The notes under the pieces were generated by a model, which did no database searches, was not told where the DNA came from, and saw only the letters and a list, made by a program, of their open reading frames with translations. Position numbers and translations under genes: made by a program. DNA of 64,000 bases from Azadirachta indica (Eukaryota > Streptophyta > Magnoliopsida > Sapindales > Meliaceae), in NCBI GenBank assembly GCA_022749755.1, contig CM040446.1, positions 798,966 through 862,965 on the forward strand. Direction: 5' to 3'. Within the stretch, counting starts at the first letter, position 1. Each line of letters starts with the position of its first letter. Of this stretch, positions 46,140 through 57,417 are shown one piece after another.

Positions 46140-47640
46140 TAAGGTCTGGGGGTTATAACTACGTAGTATTTATCATATACTTAATTGAATTTACTTTTGT
46201 AATCAATTACTATTAACTATACCAGAATTAATAGATATTTAATCCTATATTCACTAGGTATAACGTTATATTGATTCATTACCATTAATTATTGTGAAAT
46301 CAGTTTTGTGTTACTTAAGTGAAATAAGTTATTTAATTAGATGACTAATAAAATTTCCCTAGATTTTATATTTTGAGCTAAAAATTGTCATGCAACATTT
46401 ATTTAATTAAGTGAACGAGTTTTTAATAACTATTATTAGAGTCTACTTAAAAGTTGTTAAGCCACTCAAATTTCAAGACATATAAACTTTTTTAAGTAAG
46501 GGTATGTGTTCAAGCCATACTTAATGTAAGATTTTTTTTATAATTCGTGGGACTCTCTCTATCAAATGTTAGGTTTAGGTGTGCGAAAATCTCTAAAATG
46601 TGTCATAATTATATAATGTATTTGTACTTAATTTAAAAAAATCACCGAATAATCAAAACTTAAAATATAAAAAACAGTTTTATTTTTTCATATTCTTTGA
46701 AAAAATTGCAAAATTCAAAAACACTTTTTATTTAACATTTTAGATATTGACGTAAAGATCTAGTCCACTGCACAAAATAGTAAAACTATAATGGAAATGA
46801 TACAGTGACAAAAGAGCTAGACTAAACTTGATTTATTTGGTTGAGTTGACTTGCTGGGTTTACCAGTGTATTTGTTCTAATCTTCTCTCAGTTTGTGATT
46901 AATTTAATTTACAATGTTTTCTACTCACATTACTTGTGTTTGGTTACTGGAAAATTCGAGAAAGTGAGAAAAAATATTATAAATTATTTTATTAATAAAT
47001 TATTTTATCCTTATCATAATAGTACAAATTTAAATTTCATATAATTTATTAATAAATTATTTTTTTAAATTTGTACTAAGAATCTTCTAGAGATAGAACA
47101 CTAATTTTATCCTTATCATACATTTTACAATTTCTATAATTAATTAAAGCTTCCCAAATCAATTTTTATTAAAAATGCGCCGACATTCACATTTTAACTT
47201 TTATTCAAGGTCTCTTCTTTAATTTAATTAATTGATAAATTTGTTAAATAATCTTGCACAGATCAACCTATTTTCAGCATTATATATATATATATATATA
47301 TATATAACTTACATGTGTTAACTTTTAATTATGTTGCTGCTGGTTACTATCAAAATAAATTTATACGTGAGTTGGTTCTAATGAAGAAAAAAAATGTAAA
47401 AGAAGATCAATAAGCATGAAAGTGGAAACTAAGAAGGATGAACTCAAAGAAAATCCAATCAACATTTATTCGCTAATTAAGAATTATTAATTAAAGAAAT
47501 GTCTAATCACCGAAACTCGATCTTCCTATCCATCTAATTAGAATAACAATCAAGCTGAATAAATTGAAACTATCCATTGCTATATATTTAACGCAATTTC
47601 CCTTGGTAGCTGCAGTACTAGCTAGCTAGCTAGTAGTGTT
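46140..47640. other. Intergenic, no gene seen
   Basis: AT-rich; an uninterrupted AT dinucleotide run at about 47279-47306. Nothing else recognised. Confidence 0.6.
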
Positions 47641-47650
47641 GGTAACTCAA

Positions 47651-48022
47651 TTAAGTAGAAGCTGGTGGAGATGCAATACGAGTACAATAACCGTTGAACA
47701 CTGTAGGAAAGAAAGGATTGTATAGGAACATTTTAGGCCAACATTTTGCATCGATTTGAAGAAAAGCCTTGCAACAACTAGGTCCAATGTTGTTGAATTG
47801 TAGAGTAAACACAGACTTATAAATTTCCCAAGCACATCCTTGAATGTTAACAAGTGATGTCCAGCATTGCATTGCTTCCCCTGATCCTGAAGCCCATGGT
47901 GGAAGCGGACCTGGAACTTGTGGTGTTTGCATCTGGGCTAGCCCTGGTTCGACCAGCGTTGCAATGCATGCGGTCACTAGTATAAAGGAAATCAGTGATT
48001 TAGCTTGAGCTTGCTTTGACAT
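47651..48022 (-). CDS. Prolamin-like / egg-cell-secreted-like protein E2
   Basis: 123 residues from ATG 48022. Signal peptide MSKQAQAKSLISFILVTAC to about EPGLAQ, then a proline-rich spacer (TPQVPGPLPP). The six-cysteine domain is QCW53, GC63, CC83-84, KCWPKMF (C94), GYC113. It ends in the PPAST tail. Compared with E3 it differs in the signal peptide and spacer but the domain is very close (VFTLQFNNIGPSCC is identical). EC1-like proteins are known to be secreted by the egg cell and to act on sperm at fertilisation; whether E2 does so is inference. Confidence 0.87.
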   Translation of the reverse strand: MSKQAQAKSLISFILVTACIATLVEPGLAQMQTPQVPGPLPPWASGSGEAMQCWTSLVNIQGCAWEIYKSVFTLQFNNIGPSCCKAFLQIDAKCWPKMFLYNPFFPTVFNGYCTRIASPPAST

Positions 48023-48039
48023 GGTGCAGTAGCTAGCAA

Positions 48040-49580
48040 AATTTTTTCGAAATTGTTTCGAGACTAGCTTATAAGAAGGTTGAATACTTTGGCTTAGGAT
48101 TGGAGGAAGAAAATATGGGTGAGAATTTATACAAGGAATTTCAGGGAAACCAAATTAATGAATTTGGCAACGGTTGATTTCAGAATTAAGTGAATTTGGT
48201 TAATTATAGTCAATATGGTTTGAAATCAATGCTATTTAAAGAAAGAAGTATTTTTAGCCTTTACTATCAGAAATATTTTGTTGCAAAGGTTAACTCACAG
48301 TCAGAATTAATATTTTGACTATTGAAAGAAGGCACTTAAGTGTGATTCTAGATTAATTTCACATTAATTTCCTGGGATAATTTCGTTTTCTTTTTTTTAA
48401 TTTAGCTTAGTTTTGCATTAGTTAGTACATGAAACAGTGTTGAAATACTTCTTAAATTTTTAATAGTTAATGACAAGTTTTTATCTTTTTTATTGAAGTA
48501 TAAAGTGGCAAGAAATCTTCAATAGAATAATCCGAGAACTGAAACGTTGAAATTAAATAAAGTTCTGTTGACAATGACAAAACTGATTAAATAAAATGAA
48601 GATATATGTTAGAAAGAGTGTTAAATCACTCACATACAACTTTTGGGATTCTTTTCTTCATACTTAAACTTTTAAATCAAGTGATAGTTCAATTTCTTGT
48701 TGACAAAGTGAACTTGAGGTATGATCTTCTCCAAACTAAATTAATAGATACCAAGTTCATCATATCTAATTTAAGACAATTGATTTTTTACAAATTTTGT
48801 AATTACTGTATTTAAGTGTATGATAAACACTAATTTTAATTGGGGTTTGCTCTCTTTAAGCATCTAACCATGAATTGTGATTGAAAAAAATGTTATAGTT
48901 AAGATATTTAAAAGTCAAATACTTGAATCCGAAACATATTTTAAGCTAGATTTGCTGTGAAATTGAGTTAAAGAAGTTAAATATTGGATAATTTATAGAG
49001 GTTATAAAACAAATTAATAAACATAAATTAGCGAGACGGTTACAAAATAAATTCAACAGAATTAAACACCAGGAGTTTCTTCAGTTTTAAAATCTTTTAA
49101 ACTTTTGTTTTTTTCAGTTTAATTTAGAATTAATAACTTTGACTAATATTTAAAGGGAAAATGAATAATTTTCACTGTTATTAATTGTATAGCTCTATTA
49201 ATTCGCAAATTTTGTTAAATTCCTAAGAAATGAAATAATAAAACATTGCTAAATTTTTTCTTTAAATTATTACAAAATCAAATACTGATGGTCTCTTTCA
49301 GAATTTTAAGCAAAACCCTTTAATGGAAGTGTGGAGAATTTCAAAGCCAAGCTTGTTGCGTAGATTTTTTGATCGAAAACCTTTAGTTTAAAAGTGAAAG
49401 CATCAGCCATCAGAATCATACTAGGACTGATAGCAATTCATGATTGGAAAATTAGGCAAGTTAGCATCAACTATACCTTCTTGAATGGCCAAGGAATTAA
49501 CTGTGAGACATTGTACATGAGTTAACCGGATGATCCTCGTGAATATTTCTATATATATATTACCATAAGCTAGAATTTCA
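48040..49580. other. Intergenic, no gene seen
   Basis: Upstream region of E2 and AT-rich sequence without a recognised feature. Confidence 0.55.
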
Positions 49581-49584
49581 CCGT

Positions 49585-49671
49585 CCGACCTTAGCTCAGT
49601 TGGTAGAGCGGAGGACTATAGTTATGGTAGACTGTTATAATTTGGTCGCTGTTTCGAATGCTGCAGGTTGT
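49585..49671 (+). pseudogene. tRNA-Tyr pseudogene with intron
   Basis: Begins CCGACCTTAGCTCAGTTGG, the D-arm half of plant nuclear tRNA-Tyr, and ends with a T-arm-like GGTCGCTGTTTCGAATGC. The middle holds the remains of the anticodon arm and an intron-sized insert. The anticodon position reads ATA rather than GTA. The acceptor end GGTTGT no longer pairs fully with CCGACC, and the T-loop flanks are changed, so it is not expected to work. Confidence 0.7.
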
Positions 49672-49689
49672 AGTTTATTTTTGGCTGCT

Positions 49690-51060
49690 GCTTTTTGTTA
49701 TATTTTTATTATTTATTATTATTATAAATTAATAAAATCAAATTATTATTTTATCTTTTAAAATTTTATGCAAAATCCTAATAATCCTAATCATGTTTCC
49801 GACACTCATGTTTTGTAACATCAAACGTCATATTTATCATATAATAAATGTCAAAAATAAATATTCAACGGTGTTAGTGTGATATTTTATTTTATAAATA
49901 TGATGTTATATGTTATAATCAAGTTTTAATATGATAGTAAACAATATCATTATTATAAAATATAAATTTATAAAATCATATCAATTGCTTACTTAATGAA
50001 GATGTCAACATCTTTTCATCTCAATATCAAACTTATCTCAATACAACAATCTTTATTTATCCATTTTTTTAAAAGAAAATTGTTAAATGCTTTATATTTG
50101 TGTGCAAAAAAATACAACTAATATCATTAATTAATATTAAAGCATTTTTTTCTTTCTTCTTGAGAATTGAAGCAAAATATTGTTTCTACAGTCTATTAAA
50201 ATGACTAGCCGAGTAAAATATCTAATAAAGTAATAAACATTCCGTTTTGGGCTATTAGGGCTAATTACACCCATCAATTTCCCACAAAAAAAAGTTAACC
50301 TTTGGTGGGCTTTTCTCTTTTAAAAAAATTTTCAAGTCTTCTTCTTCTCGTGTTATATGAGAATATTTAAATATTAGGGCAAAATGAGAATCAATTAAAT
50401 TTCCAAATCTTTCTCTATATAATGGTTTTATTGAAAACAAAAAAAAATAGTAATGCTTAATTTCAAAGTTAAAATGATGGTTGTATATATACACTTAAAA
50501 GGGTAAATGATAATATGACACAAAATGAAAAAGTATATGAAAGAAAAATATTTTGAATTAATTAAGATATGACATGAATAAATTTTGGGTAGGGTCCCAT
50601 TTAATCACCATATACGTAAGGGAAAGTATGATTATGATCCAATATTTAGGGAGTATATATGATTACCAAGGGACAATAATAATACTCAATTATAAAGTTT
50701 TTAGAGTAATGATAAAAGGGCACCAAAAGAATAGCAATTGTAGGATGAACAACCTAACTTTGGATAACTTCTCAGTACAATATTTCTGTCCTTTTGTTAT
50801 ATTTTTATTATTTATTATTATTATTATAAATTAATACAATCAAATTATTAGTTTATCTTTTAAAATTTTATCTCAGGAAGTGGCTTTGCAAGTAGAAGTC
50901 TACTAAGCAATAATTTAATATTGAGGTTTCTTAACAATTAGAGGACCAAGTTAAAATGTGTGATTGGTGCATGTCTACTCAGCTCCATCCCGTTATTTTA
51001 TTCTATTTTTTTGTAATGCCACAAGGAAACCAATGAGTAAGACAAAATGGGTTTCCGAGT
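49690..51060. repeat. Intergenic with a short local duplication
   Basis: A TTATATTTTTATTATTTATT-containing block of about 85 bp at 49694-49778 recurs at 50791-50875. 50865-51290 is the E1-type downstream flank. No gene recognised. Confidence 0.55.
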
Positions 51061-51377
51061 TAAAATAGTAAAAGTTGTTTATTCATAGGGATTATGTTGT
51101 TCAACTTCATTGAATCACGGATTGACCCAAATTTTATAAACAAATTAAAAATTCGTTTAATGATGTCTAGTTTAGGCTTTAAACCATGATTAGTAACTTC
51201 CGTTGTATCCGATTGTATAATCTTGAATCCAATGTAAGCATGCGGCTCCCAAAAGATTTCCAACTAAAGTAGTCAGAAATCATAATAATTATAATAATAA
51301 AAGAAAAAACTAATCAAGCTTAAATACTATCTATTCTCCAACTTAACCCAATTCCAATCCGTTTAAACAAAAACTGA

Positions 51378-51640
51378 TCAAACAGATGCTGGCGCAGCTG
51401 CAATGCGAGCACAATAACCTTTGAGCGACAGAGGGAAGAACGGATGTACAGGGAACATTTTGGGCCAACAATCTCCATGAACAGCAACAAAAGCCTTGCA
51501 ACAATTAATATGTAACATTGCTGTATTTTCTGCTATACTCAGACTCGTGAATTTCCCAAACACATCCTTGTAGATTGATTCCACGGAGGAATGAAGGAAG
51601 CATGCCAATGGGGACTAGAATGACAAACTTGAGAATTATA
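51378..51640 (-). pseudogene. Prolamin-like type E pseudogene, 5'-truncated and frameshifted
   Basis: The 3' half is clean: INCCKAFVAVHGDCWPKMFPVHPFFPLSLKGYCARIAAAPASV and stop. Upstream, the E1-like stretch LQGCVWEIHESEYSRKYSN is present in another frame and runs into TAA just before the CC pair. The signal peptide and the first Cys are not recognisable. Its downstream flank matches that of E1, so it arose by a duplication of the E1 region. One frame shows an apparent 76-residue ORF with ATG, which is a chimera of shifted and true sequence. Confidence 0.8.
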
Positions 51641-51693
51641 ATGGAAATCATTTGCCAGACACTTTAAACAGAAGCAGTGTTAAAAAATTTTAT

Positions 51694-51745
51694 TGGAGAT
51701 GCAGGGGATCGAAAGCGAGCGCTCTACCATTTGAGCTACATCCCG
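51694..51745 (-). pseudogene. tRNA-Ala pseudogene, anticodon arm deleted
   Basis: The reverse complement starts GGGATGTAGCTCAAATGG, continues TAGAGCGCTCGCTT and jumps to TCGATCCCCTGCATCTCCA. The D arm and the acceptor/T ends of a plant tRNA-Ala are there, but about 20 nt with the anticodon loop, its 3' stem and part of the T arm are missing. Confidence 0.75.
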
Positions 51746-51859
51746 TTGACACTAGGATTTTAGCTATAAAGGCGCACAAATCTCCAAGGTTGTTAAAATT
51801 ACTAAAAGCTGGAGACAAGTTCTGTGACAGAGATTGGAGTCACATTAAAAGAAGACACT

Positions 51860-52360
51860 AAATACAAACTTGAAGGTTAAAATATATAATATTATATTTT
51901 TTAATTTGTATCCCAAACTTTTCATCCTTAAATGATGTAACATTGATAAATCTCTTAATAAAATTTAGAATATCATATTACTAAAATTTGAGATGTGTAA
52001 TACTATTCTTCCAAGTAATCCAATATTAGTTTAAAATGTTTCAAAAGTGACGTTAATATTGTATCCTTACTATTGTAAATTAGAAGAAACTCATGTGTGA
52101 CACAATTTATTCAATATACAATATTTATATTATTGATAAAGGCATGTTTGAGATTTATATACTTTTAGTTATTTTTATAAGAACATGCTATCAAAATATT
52201 AGGTAAATTAATATTTACTTTTACTTTTTAGTTAATTCTTAATTACATTTTATCACACGATAATTAACAGTAAACTAAAACTGAGATCTACATAATTTTA
52301 CACGTACAATAAATATGTATTATTTGGCATAGTATGTGCACAGGAATCCTATATCAGCCC
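51860..52360. other. Intergenic, no gene seen
   Basis: AT-rich, no feature recognised. Confidence 0.5.
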
Positions 52361-52374
52361 ATAGCATTGACTCT

Positions 52375-52550
52375 TAAGTTGCAGAGTTGACAAGCACACT
52401 TCTCAACAACAGGATCATATTGTACAAACAAAATACAGTGGCACCAACGATCCACTTTGTTCAGTTGTTGTTGCTAAAGCTGGAGCAAGCAACCGTTATG
52501 AATATTGAGCATGCAAGGATCAATATAATTCCAGCTGGCTTGAGACACTG
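52375..52550 (-). pseudogene. Relic of a type B/D prolamin-like gene (5' part)
   Basis: The reverse complement contains TGTCTCAAGCCAGC, then TTGATCCTTGCATGCTCAAT, ATTCATAACGGTTGCT and ATCCTGTTGTTGAGAAGTG, matching the signal peptide and the pre-domain of B and D genes. The ATG has become GTG, indels break the frame and the sequence ends after the first Cys. It is on the minus strand within the E cluster, opposite to B and D elsewhere. Confidence 0.65.
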
Positions 52551-52756
52551 TGGTTGATTGTTTATTAGTAGAATGCTAGCTAACCAGTAATTATGTGAAT
52601 TTGAACACATACATTGATTAATATGTATAGAAGTGGAAACAAATAAAGATCAACTAATTAAGAGAAAAAGCAATCACATTTTGTTCGCTAATTAAGAATG
52701 ATTAAACGTATGCATGCCTTAAAATCACAAACCTAATTGAACATCTTACTATCCAC

Positions 52757-52800
52757 CCTAATAATAATAATAAATAATAATAATAATAATAATAATAATC
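52757..52800. repeat. Trinucleotide microsatellite (AAT)n
   Basis: Near-perfect AAT run just downstream of E3. A similar shorter run precedes the E relic at 55322. Confidence 0.85.
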
Positions 52801-52872
52801 AAGATTAATATAAAAACTTTTCATAGAACCAGTTTCCTTAAAGCTGCAGCAGTAGTGTTGATAACTGGTCAA

Positions 52873-53244
52873 TTAACTAGAAGGCAGTGGAGGTGCAATG
52901 GAAGTGCAGTAACCTTTGAACAAAGGAGGAAAGAAAGGATTGTATGGGAACATTTTAGGCCAACATTTTGCATCAATTTCAAGATAAGCCCTGCAACAAC
53001 TAGGTCCAATGTTGTTGAATTGTAGAGTAAACACAGACCTATATATTTCCCAAGCACATCCTTGAATGTTAAAGAGTGATGACCAGCACTGAACATTGCC
53101 TGATCCTGAAGAGCCTGGTGGAGGCACACCAGGAAATTGCGGTGTTTGAAACTGGGCTACCCCTGTCTGGACCAGCAGCACTGCAATGTAGACGGCCATT
53201 AGTAGAAAGGAATTTAGTGTTTGAGATTGAACTTGCTTTGACAT
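52873..53244 (-). CDS. Prolamin-like / egg-cell-secreted-like protein E3
   Basis: 123 residues from ATG 53244 (MSKQVQSQTLNSFLL); the upstream extension begins only with GTG. The signal peptide ends near GVAQ. The spacer is rich in Pro, Gly and Ser (GVPPPGSSGSG). The domain is QCW53, GC63, CC83-84, CWPKMFPYNPFFPP (C94), GYC113, with the same spacing as E2. It is the closest in the set to a consensus E sequence. All E genes and relics are on the minus strand, consistent with simple tandem duplication. Confidence 0.87.
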   Translation of the reverse strand: MSKQVQSQTLNSFLLMAVYIAVLLVQTGVAQFQTPQFPGVPPPGSSGSGNVQCWSSLFNIQGCAWEIYRSVFTLQFNNIGPSCCRAYLEIDAKCWPKMFPYNPFFPPLFKGYCTSIAPPLPSS

Positions 53245-53329
53245 GGTGTAGTGGCGAAACACTTGAGTTTTTGTCGTAACAGGAGGACTAAGATGGATTC
53301 TGAAAGAGACTGTATCGGTATTTGATTCT

Positions 53330-55310
53330 GCGATTTCAAGAAGATTAATGGATAGATCATAATTTGTATCGGAGAGAATTGCGAATGCTTTTATTAATTA
53401 AATATTCATGTGCTTACGGAAGTTACAGAATTAGAGAATTATATTAATGAATTAAGATGATGAATTGAAACTTAATTTCCCCTTTAAATATTTATAACGT
53501 TTATTAGTTCCGACGTAATTATAGTTAATGAAAGAAATAAATAATTTTTAAGTGCTTTAAGACTGAAGTGATTACTAGTATTATGTTAGTTAAAAGCATT
53601 TTTTTTTAATAGTAAAATCTTTTTTTAAATTTTTGAATATTATTTGATTAACATTTCAGAAAAGTTTTTAAAAATTTAAAAAGTTATTTTTCTTTTATTA
53701 GAAAAAAACTTAAAATTTGAGTTTTTGACAGTAAAATTTATTTAATTTTTTTAAAAAGATAAAATTATGTAAAATATTTTTATTTTATTTTAAAAATTTT
53801 GTGATATTTCTTTAAAATATATTATTAAAAATTTATTTATTAAAGTTCTTAATCAAATTTTCCCAGAAACTTGTGATATAAATAATTAATAAACTTTTAT
53901 TAAAAATTTTACTTATGAAAACTCTACCGTAAACTCTACCACAAAAACTCTATCTGAAAAAATACATTAAATAATTAATAATCTTGTTGAATTTGTTGTG
54001 TAACTTGTCTTATATAATTAGTTATTTTTGTTAAATATTACATATATAAACTATTAATATTATATTAGAGATATGAGGAATTTTGATTGAGTCACATATG
54101 ACATTATTCAGATATTTTTACTTAATTTGAATAATGTCTTGTTCTTACACTTAAAGGAAATTCTATCCATATTCTAACATGGTGGGCCACATTTATAGTG
54201 GATATGAATTCCCATACAAGGTGAAAATTAATTTTAGTAGTTTCAATCAATAAAATTCAAAGATTTGACTTCTCATTTAGGAGTCAAGCCTTTTGACCAC
54301 TCAAACTGAGTCCGATTAATTGTATAATTAGTTAATTTACTCATTGATTTTAAACATACTATTATTAAACACCAAAATTTTACACAATTGACAGCAATTC
54401 TACAATAACTTGATTAGTTATATAATGATGTCATTCACTTATAAATATTTTACTATTAGAGGTGTGCTGCATATACTCCAGATATGTAGACCTAGTACAG
54501 CTATTATTTTTGTTGGTTATATGTTTCCAATATCTAGGTCATGTAACATAGTCCTTAAATTTGGAAGAAATTATATCCACACGTCGATGGTGGAACTTAA
54601 ACACTTAAATAAAATTGGAGGGAGATGGTATATTATCCGAAGCATTAATGATCGAGATCACTACCATAAGCTCCCTCAAGTAATGTTATCAAGAGGCATA
54701 CTAAAACTTGGGACCTGTGGAATTGTTGGGTCAATTGCTGCCATCCATTGTCAATGATGAATTTTCAGAGCATTCGTAGCTTTCGAGAAAATAATAACGT
54801 TACAGATACGATAGTTAATTGGAGTTAATATTCTTGGTGGCACTAGAAATGAGAGGCCTCATTTAATGAATAAATGTTATACATGCATACATAAATCCAT
54901 ACATGTATGTGTGCAGTGGAAGAAAATATATATTTACCGACATAATGCTAGAACTTCGTAGATAATTTCCGTCAAAATTAAAAGATAATGTTTATTAGTA
55001 GATAGAATGATAACTATTATTTCTGTAGTTTTGGGTAGCCTATCGACATAAAATAATGAAACTTGTGCGTCAATGTGTCTTAATATGCATGAAGTTAGAA
55101 CCAAATTAATTAAAATGATCAACTCATAAGAGAAGAATCAATCAAAATTAACTTTATTCTCTAATCAAGAATTATTAAATAAGATATGACTTAAAAATCA
55201 AATATCTAATTATCTTACCATCCGCCTAACAACAACAATAATAATAATAATAATCAAGCTGACTAACAGTTTCCATAGTTAGACCCAACACATCTCTTCT
55301 TCCTTACATT
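53330..55310. other. Intergenic, no supported gene
   Basis: AT-rich. One 111-codon ATG frame (54425-54757) has no recognised domain and is not called. Nothing else noted. Confidence 0.5.
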
Positions 55311-55321
55311 TGCAGCTGCAG

Positions 55322-55395
55322 TGACTCAAATAGAAGCCGGCGGAGATGCAATGCGAGTGCGATAACCTTTGAACAAAGGAGGAAAGAAAGGAAAG
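55322..55395 (-). pseudogene. Relic of the 3' end of a type E gene
   Basis: The reverse complement encodes FFPPLFKGYRTRIASPPASI and a stop, matching the end of E2/E3 with the last domain Cys changed to Arg. The upstream coding part is replaced by unrelated sequence that may be the 3' tail of a retroelement (55400-55540, AT-rich, with TTTAATAAAATT and an A-run). Confidence 0.75.
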
Positions 55396-55399
55396 AAAG

Positions 55400-55535
55400 A
55401 ATCTCCTTGATTATATCTTTAATTTTCAAGATATGTTTGTTTCTTGATTTTTCTTATTTGCCTTCGGGCTGCTTTCTGTATTCCTTTTTAACTTCTTTAA
55501 TAAAATTATTATTATCTTGCTAAAAAAAATATTAG
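55400..55535 (+). mobile_element. Possible LINE 3' tail
   Basis: TTGCCTTCGGGCTGC...TTCTTTAATAAAATT...followed by an A-run. It resembles the 3' end of the L1-type fragment at 63560-63640 in layout only. Tentative. Confidence 0.3.
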
Positions 55536-55881
55536 TTCAAAAAAGCATGTTTGATTTGTGGCAATGGCTTAAATTTTCCTGTCCATAATTTAAATATAAA
55601 CAAAAATTAGTGTCCTAAACAACATTGGGTAATGTTGATATTTAATCACTACACTATTATGTATGCGTGCATATAAGAGAAATATTATGGGAAGAAAGGC
55701 AAATCTTTTATTCATCATAATTTTCGAAATGAGAGATAAATTATCCTATTATTCCTAACATGAAATATGAAAACCAACTAATAATTAAACTATAAAGAAT
55801 CCGAACCAATGACAAGTTAATACTTCTCATTTGGTTTTTCTAATCTATGCCTGCAGAAGAAGACCGACCATTTGCAGTATT

Positions 55882-56259
55882 TTAATTTGGCGATGGTGAT
55901 GACGATCCATTCTTCAAAATTTGGGCACATTGATCGTTAACCAATGAAGGGAAGAATGGGTTGAAAGGAAAAACCTTAGGCCAACATTTGTAATCAGCTT
56001 CAGTGTAGGCCTTGCAACAATTAACACTGCTAATCAACCGGACTTGATGGCTTAAGTATGAGGTTATGACCTCTTCTACACAGCCATGGACACTTTCGAG
56101 AGTTGACAGACACTTCTCAACAGTGGGTTTATCATGTCCGAACAACTGTGGCAGCAACATTTTAGTTTGATCAGATGATCCTGCTAAGCACCGAGCAGCC
56201 ATAAGGAATGCACATGCAACTATCAATGCAATCGAATATGTAAAGCTGGCTTTAGCCAT
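55882..56259 (-). CDS. Prolamin-like secreted protein, type F
   Basis: 125 residues from ATG 56259. The signal peptide MAKASFTYSIALIVACAF runs to about CLAG. Domain cysteines: C50, C60, CC81-82, C92, C111; core YKCWPKVFPFNPFFP. Its 3' flank (CAAATCTTTTATTCATCATAA and onward) aligns with those of C1 and C2, so it is a third, older copy of the C gene. Divergent to D', with 1158 bp between starts. Predicted extracellular; role inferred from family only. Confidence 0.87.
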   Translation of the reverse strand: MAKASFTYSIALIVACAFLMAARCLAGSSDQTKMLLPQLFGHDKPTVEKCLSTLESVHGCVEEVITSYLSHQVRLISSVNCCKAYTEADYKCWPKVFPFNPFFPSLVNDQCAQILKNGSSSPSPN

Positions 56260-56350
56260 TTTGGTCGGAGTATATATTTTTGGTTGTAAATAGAAAGCAT
56301 GTTAGCTCTTGGGGTTGTTTGATTTTGCTGTGATCGAAAACTTGCTGTGG

Positions 56351-56357
56351 TTTTATA
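56351..56357 (-). promoter_or_regulatory. TATA box of F
   Basis: CTATAAAACC on the minus strand, about 95 bp upstream of the ATG; same as C1 and C2. Confidence 0.65.
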
Positions 56358-56359
56358 GG

Positions 56360-57310
56360 CAAAGATGATAATGTCTCTTAACTGTTGCATTTAGTCTCAT
56401 TTTGATCACTTCCGGATCTAAATTAATGGTAGTTAAATGGTGAATTAAATGATAAGAAGCATTTAAACATGAGCTGAGGCCGATCTTAATTTTGCTTTCA
56501 ATGTACGTACCAGGCATTTGTATTAATTGATCAAATTAATTTAATTTATGCACTCATAAAACAGTCACGTAACTCATATTACGAAAAGTGTGAGAATATA
56601 ATAAGGAGATTACTTTTTAATTAGTAGATGCAAAGTTAAGAAAGCATTCATGCACAAAAAAGAAAATAATGAAGGCTCCACATAATATTTTTGAGAAAAG
56701 CTAATCTTGTATTGAAGGAGAAAGTCATTCACAAACATACATGCTATTATAAGATTATATCGAATAAAATCATAATTAACATAAAATTATTATCTTTTTT
56801 CACTTATTTTGATTATTATCATGATTAATTCATTTTAAAATAAAAATATATTGGTTGTGATTTTATGAGATGGTCCTATAAAATAATGAGACGATCGAGA
56901 GAGTCTCAGGATAAACTTTTCTCCAAATATATTTTATAGTTGGGTACTGCAATTGTCGGATCTGTCAACAATCTGCTAACAGCTAATCTGTCAAAAGCTA
57001 GTTAGCTGTTAGCAGATAAATTACTATTGAGTTAGCAAAAAACAAGAACTGGATTTTCTAGTACAAAACAGTCTCAATTAATTTAAATCTTTTGCATTAC
57101 TTAAATCTGTTTTCAATTTATTTTGTTCATTTCTCTTTATCATAATCTGATTTTATTGACCAGATAGTTTTATAAGGGCAGCCCTATAACAAGTAAAAAT
57201 GGTTATTACCATTAATTTCCCTCTTGATAACTGGCACCAAGATGCAATGGCATTTGGAATAATTACATTGAAGATTAAATGCAACAATTACAGGACGTGA
57301 TCATCAACTC
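56360..57310. other. Divergent intergenic region of the F/D' pair
   Basis: About 950 bp between the two TATA boxes, partly alignable with the C1/D1 and C2/D2 spacers. No coding sequence. Presumed to carry both promoters. Confidence 0.5.
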
Positions 57311-57315
57311 TGCCC

Positions 57316-57323
57316 TATAAAAT
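57316..57323 (+). promoter_or_regulatory. TATA box of D'
   Basis: TATAAAAT about 100 bp upstream of the D' ATG. In D1 and D2 the aligned site reads TATAGAAC. Confidence 0.6.
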
Positions 57324-57417
57324 GATCCCCTCGACCAACAAATTTACACACACTCAAATTAGCAAAACCAAGTGCCCGCTTTGATATTTAGGACAAAAAA
57401 CTTAACACTCAACCAAA

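Noticed and set aside
50574..50834. An 86-residue plus-strand frame
   Set aside because: Unrecognised, ends in a poly-Ile stretch of an AT-rich repeat; no support.
54425..54757. A 111-codon ATG frame
   Set aside because: No recognised domain, no duplicate in the window, no clear promoter; might be chance in AT-rich DNA. A protein search could change this.
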